Assembly (NCBI GenBank): GCA_045636385.1 | Contig: JAZTXK010000005.1 | Location: forward strand, 1 to 19,070 | Length of the DNA: 19,070 nucleotides | Source of the DNA: CAG-390 sp045636385 | GTDB lineage: Bacteria; Bacillota; Clostridia; Oscillospirales; CAG-272 | Direction: 5' to 3' | Part shown: positions 13,363 through 19,070 of the stretch, piece after piece | Layout: every line of letters begins with the position of its first letter | Position numbering within the stretch: the first letter of the stretch is position 1 | Position numbers and translations under genes: made by a program | Notes under the pieces: model-generated | What the model was told of the DNA's origin: nothing | The model's input: the letters and a program-made list of their open reading frames with translations, nothing else | Databases searched by the model: none

Positions 13363-13413
13363 CTACAGGTGTAGTATCACATATATACTACACCTGTAGG
13401 AGCGATTTGTCAA
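13363..13413 (-). promoter_or_regulatory. blaI promoter with BlaI-type operator
   Basis: A perfect inverted repeat, CTACAGGTGTAGTAT/ATACTACACCTGTAG (13363-13377 and 13385-13399), contains the TACA...TGTA units recognised by BlaI/MecI repressors. On the minus strand TTGACA (13413-13408), 17 bp and TAGTAT (13390-13385) form the promoter, so the operator covers the -10 box and start site. The leader is very short and the RBS touches the operator. Confidence 0.85.
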
Positions 13414-13569
13414 TAGGTTTGGCAAAAATAATTGTAACTAATTTATGAATCAGCACAAAACTGATTTACAAATCAAACCTCTATGCAGAAATTTCACTTC
13501 AAGCTGTCCCCGACGGCTGATAATTTTATTTGTGCATAAAGATAAAGAATGTGGTAAAATAAAACTCGG

Positions 13570-13778
13570 TAGTTGCGCCGTGCGCGGCGCAGGGTGACGG
13601 AGCGCAACACTTTCGCCCTTGCGAAAGTATTGACTCCGTCCAAAAAGCCGAAGTAAACTTCGTCTTTTTGAAGCGCGGTGGCGAAGGCTGAAGCCTTCGC
13701 ATTGAATCGAGACGCTGTCTCGAGCTCTGCTTAAGGAACTTTTTGAAAAAAGTTCCTTAAGAATCTTCAAAAACTTTT
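13570..13778. repeat. Mosaic palindromic repeat, copy 2 (inverted relative of 8123-8345)
   Basis: A series of hairpins: TGCGCC/GGCGCA, ACTTTCGC/GCGAAAGT (13609-13628), CAAAAAG...CTTTTTG with an inner GAAGT/ACTTC, GCGAAGGCT/AGCCTTCGC, and the terminal CTTAAGGAACTTTTT/AAAAAGTTCCTTAAG (13730-13761), followed by AATCTTCAAAAACTTT. Linkers such as GAAGCGCGGTG and GAATCGAGAC match copy 1, whereas the arms differ but still pair. The rest of the gap 13414-13569 is AT-rich with nothing I can support. Confidence 0.7.
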
Positions 13779-13785
13779 AGGCTTT

Positions 13786-13826
13786 GTGATGTTGTCACGG
13801 AAAATTGGCTGCAAACTTGATATAAT
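13786..13826 (+). promoter_or_regulatory. trxB promoter with GTGA-N5-TCAC activator-type box
   Basis: GTGA-TGTTG-TCAC (13786-13798) is centred 29 bp upstream of TATAAT (13821-13826, extended TGATATAAT). No -35 hexamer is seen. Flanking bases (TTTGTGA...TCACGGAA) match the trxA box. Confidence 0.7.
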
Positions 13827-13858
13827 AATAATGTAATAAACGAAAGCGAGAATTGAAA

Positions 13859-14764
13859 ATGGAACACATTCACGATATGATAGTAATCGGCGGCGGGCCT
13901 GCGGGGTACACGGCGGCGCTTTACGCGGCGCGGGCGGGGCTTGACGTCGTTGTTCTTGAAAGAATGTCGGCGGGCGGTCAGATGGCTGTCACCGATACGA
14001 TAGATAATTATTCGGGCTTCAGCGAAGGTATCCCCGGCTGGGAGCTCGGTATGAAGATGCAGGCGGGTGCCGAGCGTTTCGGTGCTGTTACGAAGTACGC
14101 CGAGGTCGCGTCCGCCGAGCTTGAAGGTAATATTAAAAAGGTAAAAACTTCATCGGACGAGCTTCTTGCACGCACGGTCGTTATCGCTACGGGCGCAAAT
14201 CCGCGTGAGCTCGGAATCGAGCGCGAGGCTGAATACGTCGGCAGAGGCGTTCACTACTGCGCGCATTGCGACGGAAGATTTTATAAAAACAAGGTCGTTG
14301 CCGTCGTCGGCGGCGGTAATTCCGCGCTTGAAGACGCGCTTTATCTCTCGCGCCTTGCCGAAAAGGTTTATCTCATCCACCGCCGCGATTCGTTCAGAGC
14401 TTCGAAGATATACGTCGATGCCCTATCGAAGTCCACGAATATCGAATTCCTCGCGAACAGTTCGGTCGCGGAGCTCATCGCGGACGAAAGAGTGACGGGC
14501 ATCCGTCTTGCTGACGGCAGAGAGCTTGATGTAAACGGTCTTTTTGTCAGCATCGGCAGAAAACCCGCGTCCGAGATATTTGCAGGACAGCTTGAACTCG
14601 ACGAGGGCGGTTACATCGTCGCGGACGAATCGACGAGGACGAATATAGCGGGCGTTTATGCGGTCGGCGACGTCAGAACGAAGCCTCTCCGTCAGGTCGT
14701 AACGGCTGTCGGCGACGGCGCGGTAGCGGTTCATTTTGCAGAAGAATATCTTGCGGAAATGTGA
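13859..14764 (+). CDS. trxB: Thioredoxin reductase
   Basis: 301 residues. The FAD-binding GGGPAG motif is at residues 11-16, the NADPH-binding GGGNSALEDA near 151-160 with HRRDSFRASK (phosphate-binding arginines), and the C-terminal FAD motif GVYAVGDVR near 275. The redox pair is CAHC (Cys134, Cys137) rather than the usual CATC. It reduces thioredoxin, probably TrxA at 6911, with NADPH. The start is ATG 13859, preceded by AAAGCGAG; a TTG two codons earlier is too close to that RBS. The stop codon TGA at 14762-14764 is part of the regulatory palindrome of the next gene. Confidence 0.95.
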   Translation: MEHIHDMIVIGGGPAGYTAALYAARAGLDVVVLERMSAGGQMAVTDTIDNYSGFSEGIPGWELGMKMQAGAERFGAVTKYAEVASAELEGNIKKVKTSSDELLARTVVIATGANPRELGIEREAEYVGRGVHYCAHCDGRFYKNKVVAVVGGGNSALEDALYLSRLAEKVYLIHRRDSFRASKIYVDALSKSTNIEFLANSSVAELIADERVTGIRLADGRELDVNGLFVSIGRKPASEIFAGQLELDEGGYIVADESTRTNIAGVYAVGDVRTKPLRQVVTAVGDGAVAVHFAEEYLAEM

Positions 14765-14801
14765 TTAAATCACAGAAACTTGCGAAAAAATATGTTATAA
14801 T
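14761..14801 (+). promoter_or_regulatory. Superoxide reductase promoter with GTGA-N5-TCAC box
   Basis: GTGA-TTAAA-TCAC (14761-14773) is centred 29 bp upstream of TATAAT (14796-14801), the same spacing as at trxA and trxB. Its left arm includes the trxB stop codon. No -35 hexamer is seen. Confidence 0.7.
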
Positions 14802-14843
14802 ATAGTCACAACAAAACAAACAACTCATTTGGAGGAATTAATA

Positions 14844-15227
14844 ATGAAAAACAACGTTAAATTTTATATCTGTGAGCACTGCGGCAACGTAGTAGAAAAG
14901 GTCGAGGATCACGGCGTACCCGTGATGTGCTGCGGCAAGAAGATGGCGGAGCTCGTCCCCGGCGTAGTCGAGGCGAGCCACGAAAAGCACATCCCCGTCG
15001 CAAAGGTCGAGGGCAATCTCGTCAAGGTAGCCGTCGGATCGGTCGAGCATCCCATGGCAGAGGAGCACAGCATCCTTTGGGTAGCTCTCGAGAGTGACAA
15101 GGGACTCTACCGCAAGCATCTCGAGGTAGGCGCGGCACCCGAAGCAGTCTTCGCACTCGCCGACGAAAAGCCCGTCGCGGTATACGCATACTGCAATCTC
15201 CACGGACTCTGGAAGCAGGAGCTTTGA
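14844..15227 (+). CDS. Superoxide reductase (desulfoferrodoxin, two-iron type)
   Basis: 127 residues. The N-terminal desulforedoxin domain has the rubredoxin-like FeS4 site (Cys10, Cys13, Cys29, Cys30 in CEHC and CC). The C-terminal neelaredoxin domain has the catalytic iron ligands His49 (HEKHIP, with Glu47 and Lys48), His69 (EHPM), His75 (EEHS), Cys117 and His120 (CNLHGLW). It reduces superoxide to peroxide without making oxygen, a typical defence of strict anaerobes. The start is ATG 14844 with GGAGGAATTAATA in front. It has its own promoter and a strong terminator, and follows trxB, suggesting a common oxidative-stress role. Confidence 0.96.
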   Translation: MKNNVKFYICEHCGNVVEKVEDHGVPVMCCGKKMAELVPGVVEASHEKHIPVAKVEGNLVKVAVGSVEHPMAEEHSILWVALESDKGLYRKHLEVGAAPEAVFALADEKPVAVYAYCNLHGLWKQEL

Positions 15228-15257
15228 TTGAGGTAATAAGTAAGAATAAGTAAGGTG

Positions 15258-15293
15258 AATTTCCGCCCCTCGGGGGCGGAAATTTTCTTTTTT
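15258..15293 (+). terminator. Terminator after the superoxide reductase gene
   Basis: AATTTCCGCCCC (15258-15269), loop TCG, GGGGCGGAAATT (15273-15284), then TTCTTTTTT. Confidence 0.9.
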
Positions 15294-15375
15294 ATTATAT
15301 TTCGCGCTTGATTCAGCTATGCTCGGAGTTTCTATCCCCACGCCTCCTACCGCAAGCTTAGGGATTCCGCTTTTG
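15291..15375. repeat. Degenerate copy of the post-terminator repeat module
   Basis: TTTATTATATTTCGCGCTTGAT followed by CCCCACGCCTCCTACCGCAAGC resembles the beginning of the repeat units at 8435, 8760 and 9045, again directly after a GC-rich terminator. No hairpin array is present. Confidence 0.5.
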
Positions 15376-15414
15376 CTTCGCACAAGGCGGCTTTGATATT
15401 CTTAATCCTCTGTC

Positions 15415-15443
15415 TTGACAATCATATTTCGGTATGTTAAAAT
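15415..15443 (+). promoter_or_regulatory. Promoter of the second ECF sigma operon
   Basis: TTGACA (15415-15420), 17 bp, TAAAAT (15438-15443). About 130 nt of leader precedes the TTG start. I see no clear ECF-type autoregulatory promoter. Confidence 0.65.
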
Positions 15444-15582
15444 AAGTATGTATATTGCACAAATCCGTGTCCGAGCGTTTGTGCAGGCTGACGAAATTTT
15501 TGAAAATATATTTAAAATTGTTACGATCGGGGAAAAAATGCAACTTATTGGTAAGGGACGGTAATCGAAAGGAGGAGCGGTC

Positions 15583-16140
15583 TTGAAGGACGAGAAAATT
15601 ATAGAGCTGTTCAATAATCGCGACGAGTGTGCGATCGCCGAGGTGCAGAAGAAATACGGCGACGCTTGTCACTCGGTATCAATTCCATATCTTCCGAGCC
15701 CCGAGGACAGGGAGGAGTGCATCAATGACGCGCTCCTGGCTCTTTGGAATTCGATTCCACCCGAGCATCCGCGAAGCCTTTTCGGATATCTTACGGGCAT
15801 CGTCCGAAATCTCGCTAAAAGCCGTGTCCGCGCCAGGGCGGCGCAAAAGCGGGGCGGGGAGGTGCAGACGGTCGGCGAGGAATTTCTCGATATGATCGAT
15901 GACGGAAGTGACCTCGCGGAGGAATTCGAAGCGCGACGCGCGGGCGAGCTGATCAATGCATTCCTTGCAACCTGCAAGGAGAACGAGCGAAGCCTTTTCG
16001 TGATGCGCTTCTTTATGAACGAAAGCTACCCGAGATTATGTGAGCTGACCGGCTTTTCCGAGGGCAAGATAAAAATGATACTTTCGCGAATGCGAAAAAG
16101 GCTGAAGGAAGAATTGAGGAAGGAGGGATTTATCGTATGA
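15583..16140 (+). CDS. ECF-type RNA polymerase sigma factor (TTG start)
   Basis: 185 residues with sigma region 2 (DREECINDALLALWNSIPP, then LFGYLTGIVRNLAKSRVRARA) and region 4 (ERSLFVMRFFMNESYPRLCE, then FSEGKIKMILSRMRKRLKEE). The start is TTG at 15583, supported by AAAGGAGGAG 7-8 bp before it and the lack of a better ATG. Its last codon overlaps the next gene (ATGA at 16137-16140). It probably controls envelope or surface genes together with the membrane protein downstream, which takes the place of an anti-sigma factor. Confidence 0.92.
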   Translation: MKDEKIIELFNNRDECAIAEVQKKYGDACHSVSIPYLPSPEDREECINDALLALWNSIPPEHPRSLFGYLTGIVRNLAKSRVRARAAQKRGGEVQTVGEEFLDMIDDGSDLAEEFEARRAGELINAFLATCKENERSLFVMRFFMNESYPRLCELTGFSEGKIKMILSRMRKRLKEELRKEGFIV

Positions 16141-17456
16141 GCAAAAAAAGAGACGAAAGGCTCCTTGATGCGCTCGATTACATCGACGAGGCGTTTATCG
16201 GGGAAACGGAGAAATATTACACAAAAAAGCCGAAATCGGCAGATAACAAATGGGCGCGCAGAAATAAATGGCTTGCCGCGGCTGTTGCGGTTGCGGCTTG
16301 TGCGGTGCTATTGATGCTCGCGATACCCACGACGAAGACCATAATCTATCATAGCGACATCTTCAATCTCTTCGGCTCTCCCGAAGGAAGCGGACTTATT
16401 GAGGGCACACACAAGCATGACGGCAGCCACGGTCTGCTTTATGAGGTCAACGAGGACGGCGTGAGTGCATCCTTCATCGGCTACGGCGACTGCACCGACG
16501 ATATTGTTTATATAGCGTCGAGCTATATGGACCTGCCCGTTGTTGCAATGTATAACAGGGAGTTTGAAAACACCTCATTCGTTCCATACAATCAGACGGG
16601 TCTCGGACACATCAAGCGTGTAGTGATCCCCGATTCGGTCAAATACGTTGACGGCATCTGCTTCCAATGGTGCCCGAATCTCGAGAGTGTTTACTACGGT
16701 GCGAGCGTCGAATATATCGGTGCGTTCTCTTTTTCCACGGGCTTCGGAATGAAGTTCTCGGAGGTTGAGGTATCGCCGAAGAATCCCAATTATTCGAGCA
16801 AGGGCAACTGCATCGTCGATCTCAGGACGAACGCCCTCATCCTCGGAACCTATAAGACGAAAATCCCCGATGACGGAAGCGTCAAGATCATCGGCAAATG
16901 CGCATTCGGACCCGCAAGACGCCGCCTCTACTCGATCGTTATTCCCGAGGGTGTTAAGATCATTGACACGCGGGCTTTCCATGGGTGTGAAAAGCTTGAA
17001 AGGGTAATTCTCCCCGACAGTCTTGCGGTCATTGAATCGAATGCGTTCAGAGGTTGCGCAAATCTGAAAAAGCTTGAGATAGGAACGAAGCTGAGAGCCA
17101 TATTTTTGCCGATTTTTACCGTAACTCAGAATACAGAAGTATACTATAAGGGCACGGTCGCGCAGTGGAAGGCGGTTATCAAGCCCTATCGCAGCTTTGT
17201 TGTCTACACGGTCGTTGACGGAGAAAAGAAAAAGATATACAGCGCCGCGGATGACGTAGCAATCAACACCTTTATCGTTAACTGCACCGATGGCACCGTA
17301 CTTTCAAACGAGGGAACAACCGGCTCGTATGATTGGGGGTCTTTCTCCGAATATAGGAAATACGCGGAATCGCAGCCATCTGACGATAGATACCGGTTCT
17401 ACGGTCCCGACGGTCTCTTGTCGGAGATCAATCCGTCGGAGGAGGACGGGGAATAA
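16137..17456 (+). CDS. Membrane protein with BspA-type leucine-rich repeats, in the anti-sigma position
   Basis: 439 residues. The short N-terminal cytoplasmic part (ERLLDALDYIDEAFIGETEK) resembles the sigma-binding start of partner proteins encoded after this sigma type. One membrane helix follows (about 45-65, AVAVAACAVLLMLAIP). The extracytoplasmic region contains LRR_5/BspA repeats (about 160-325): VVIPDSVKYVDGICFQWCPN, VIPEGVKIIDTRAFHGCEKL, VILPDSLAVIESNAFRGCAN, ending with the typical EVYYKGTVAQWKAV. A ~90-residue tail follows. It overlaps the sigma gene by 4 bp, so coupling is likely. I infer an anti-sigma factor whose sensor is an LRR surface domain; an LRR surface protein co-regulated with the sigma factor is the alternative. 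Confidence 0.8.
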   Translation: MSKKRDERLLDALDYIDEAFIGETEKYYTKKPKSADNKWARRNKWLAAAVAVAACAVLLMLAIPTTKTIIYHSDIFNLFGSPEGSGLIEGTHKHDGSHGLLYEVNEDGVSASFIGYGDCTDDIVYIASSYMDLPVVAMYNREFENTSFVPYNQTGLGHIKRVVIPDSVKYVDGICFQWCPNLESVYYGASVEYIGAFSFSTGFGMKFSEVEVSPKNPNYSSKGNCIVDLRTNALILGTYKTKIPDDGSVKIIGKCAFGPARRRLYSIVIPEGVKIIDTRAFHGCEKLERVILPDSLAVIESNAFRGCANLKKLEIGTKLRAIFLPIFTVTQNTEVYYKGTVAQWKAVIKPYRSFVVYTVVDGEKKKIYSAADDVAINTFIVNCTDGTVLSNEGTTGSYDWGSFSEYRKYAESQPSDDRYRFYGPDGLLSEINPSEEDGE

Positions 17457-17506
17457 AGAACGATCAGCTTCAATTCAAACGTTCAGAGCAAGAATCGAGG
17501 TAAAAG

Positions 17507-18829
17507 ATGAAAAATAAACACAGAGGCTTTACGATAGTTGAGCTTGTTATCGTGATCGCGGTCGTTGCCGTCCTTGCGGCGGTGCTGATACCGACCTTCT
17601 CGAGTATTATCAAGAAAGCAAATATATCAAAAGACACGCAGGCCGTGCGCAATATGAACATCATTCTGACGTCGGAGAGTGCCGCATCCGTGCCCGCAAA
17701 CAGCATTATACTGAAAGATCTTCTCAAATCAAACGGAATAACCGATTTCAATCCGCAGACGAAATTTCACTCGTTCTTTTGGATCGAGGATAAAAACGTG
17801 ATCGTTCTTGCGGACGAGGGCGACACACCCGTTTACCCCGAGGAATATCGCACAGAAGGTTATAACCCGCTTACTTGGTACGCCTTGGACGTTGCCGCGA
17901 CGGTGGATTTGCCGCAGAGGTCCGACGACGCTGATGCGGACTCGCGTGAGCCTCAGGACTTTACCGTAACCATCACTCAATCGGGCTCGTCCCTGTATAT
18001 TCCGTTTGAAAATATCCCCACGGTGGCAACAGGATATGAGGCATTCAGCTGTGAGATATCTCTTCCTCAGCAATTCAGGGAAGCACCGCTGAAAGGTTAT
18101 TATTTGATCCAAAAGGTTACCGCGATAATGAAAAACGGAGCAACCGAGCATAAGATAGAGGTTCGTTCGGAAACTGCTCAGGAATTTGGGTCGGAATCGA
18201 GTTTTACTTTCGACGTTGATGAAATCGCTCGGCTTGAGATCCCATACGTGACCGGTAATATTGAAATCAACATCGACATAGCGGAGTTTTACGTCGTTAA
18301 GGCTACTTACAAGCCTTTCGAGGGCGATGTTAATACGAGAGAAAAACTGGTGACCGTCCACTGTATGAAGAAATATCCCGAGTTTTCATGGAACAGTGAT
18401 GTGGTGAAAATTCAATTGGATCCGAAATACAAGGTTAAATCCGCTATGGCTTACCGTAACGGAGAATGTCTGGGTGAATTCTATGATGCGGAGGACGATT
18501 GCATAAGACACGACTTTGGATCGACCTCGGCAATATTCGATTTCGAGCTCATTATTGAGATCGAGCCGAGAATCTATACCGTCGACGTTGTCATAAGGAA
18601 TTCAAAGGATAAGTTCTTGGAGCAACAGATTAAAGTACAGGGCGATTCCTTGACGATCGACTTTGACGATTATGAAATTTGGGGCTCGAACGTCCAAGGT
18701 ATATTAAATAACATATTCGATGTCGAGGATAGAAACGATATACCGAGATGGAAGTATGACGAGGAAACCAATGAAGTTACCGTTTATAACATCAAATCCG
18801 ATTTCAAGTGGACGTGTTTTGTAGATTAA
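17507..18829 (+). CDS. Prepilin-like protein with large C-terminal domain
   Basis: 440 residues. The N-terminus is a class III prepilin signal: MKNKHRG followed by FTIVELVIVIAVVAVLAAVL. Cleavage by prepilin peptidase would fall between Gly and Phe, with Glu at +5. The hydrophobic helix is followed by PTFSSIIKKANISKDTQAV, then ~390 residues of probably beta-rich sequence, far longer than normal pilins (about 150), which I do not recognise. It starts 50 bp after the LRR gene with no terminator between, and the next gene repeats its N-terminus, so the sigma, LRR and pilin genes may form one operon for surface display. RBS GAGGT before the ATG. Confidence 0.85.
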   Translation: MKNKHRGFTIVELVIVIAVVAVLAAVLIPTFSSIIKKANISKDTQAVRNMNIILTSESAASVPANSIILKDLLKSNGITDFNPQTKFHSFFWIEDKNVIVLADEGDTPVYPEEYRTEGYNPLTWYALDVAATVDLPQRSDDADADSREPQDFTVTITQSGSSLYIPFENIPTVATGYEAFSCEISLPQQFREAPLKGYYLIQKVTAIMKNGATEHKIEVRSETAQEFGSESSFTFDVDEIARLEIPYVTGNIEINIDIAEFYVVKATYKPFEGDVNTREKLVTVHCMKKYPEFSWNSDVVKIQLDPKYKVKSAMAYRNGECLGEFYDAEDDCIRHDFGSTSAIFDFELIIEIEPRIYTVDVVIRNSKDKFLEQQIKVQGDSLTIDFDDYEIWGSNVQGILNNIFDVEDRNDIPRWKYDEETNEVTVYNIKSDFKWTCFVD

Positions 18830-18876
18830 TATAACTTATATTCCGACTTTTCGGTAAAACGAAACTAAATTGAAAG

Positions 18877-18924
18877 GGGCAGACACATTTAACACAGAAG
18901 TTATTTGAGTCTGCCCTTGTTTGA
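18877..18924 (+). terminator. Hairpin between the two prepilin genes
   Basis: GGGCAGAC (18877-18884) pairs with GTCTGCCC (18909-18916), followed by TTGTTTGA. It is a partial terminator or attenuator at best; the loop is long (24 nt) and the U-tract interrupted. Confidence 0.5.
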
Positions 18925-18946
18925 TTTGTACGAAAGCAAGGTAAAA

Positions 18947-19070
18947 ATGAAAAATAAACACAGAGGATTTACAATAGTTGAGCTTGTGATCGTCATCGCT
19001 GTTGTAGCGATACTTGCGGCGGTTCTGATACCGACCTTTTCAGCCATAGTCAAGCGCGCGAACATCTCTG
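18947..19070 (+). CDS. Second prepilin-like protein (cut by the right edge)
   Basis: The 41 visible codons give MKNKHRG followed by FTIVELVIVIAVVAILAAVL and PTFSAIVKRANIS, almost the same as the previous gene, with the same prepilin cleavage site and Glu+5. The DNA is similar but not identical, with many third-base differences, indicating an older tandem duplication. The RBS is AAGCAAGG. The C-terminal domain lies outside the window. Confidence 0.9.
   Translation, partial: MKNKHRGFTIVELVIVIAVVAILAAVLIPTFSAIVKRANIS

Overview
The window looks like a chromosomal segment of an anaerobic Gram-positive Clostridia-type bacterium. The reasons are the Rnf electron-transport genes, a superoxide reductase, lipoproteins with lipoboxes, strong SigA promoters (TTGACA-17-TATAAT), AGGAGG-type ribosome binding sites, BlaI/BlaR1 and XRE regulators, and a choloylglycine-hydrolase-like gene typical of gut bacteria. 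I cannot name a species. All 19 complete genes end in TAA (12) or TGA (7), none in TAG.

Layout. (1) 1-3953, minus strand: a long-leader promoter, a duplicated-domain lipoprotein, the flavin transferase apbE, rnfC and the start of rnfD. rnfC is complete in one frame except for an in-frame TAG at 1126-1128. (2) 4094-4840: an Ntn-hydrolase of the choloylglycine hydrolase family. (3) 4818-6792: two related cassettes in opposite orientation flank an XRE/TPR regulator gene. Each encodes a 29-30 residue membrane peptide and has a convergent antisense promoter and a shared bidirectional terminator. This is the layout of a type I toxin-antitoxin locus. (4) 6828-8114: thioredoxin, and convergently a Crp/Fnr-family regulator. 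(5) 8123-9194: gene-free repeat region with a long hairpin and two tandem ~300 bp units, each carrying an array of short hairpins closed by a terminator. (6) 9195-13413, minus strand: ECF sigma/zinc-finger anti-sigma pair, then blaI-blaR1-membrane protein behind a perfect 15-bp inverted-repeat operator. (7) 13570-13778: mosaic palindromic repeat, an inverted relative of the one at 8123-8345. (8) 13786-15293: thioredoxin reductase and superoxide reductase. (9) 15415-19070: a second ECF sigma factor, a membrane protein with BspA-type leucine-rich repeats in the anti-sigma position, and two tandem prepilin-like genes (the second cut by the window end).

The two most interesting signals are regulatory. 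First, the paired toxin/antisense RNA cassettes, whose promoters, leader hairpins and terminators are conserved although the bases have diverged. Second, trxA, trxB and the superoxide reductase gene each carry a GTGA-N5-TCAC palindrome whose centre lies exactly 29 bp upstream of the first base of TATAAT (about -41). This suggests a small redox regulon activated by a Crp/Fnr-type protein. The best candidate regulator is encoded in the same window and has CRP-like recognition-helix residues.
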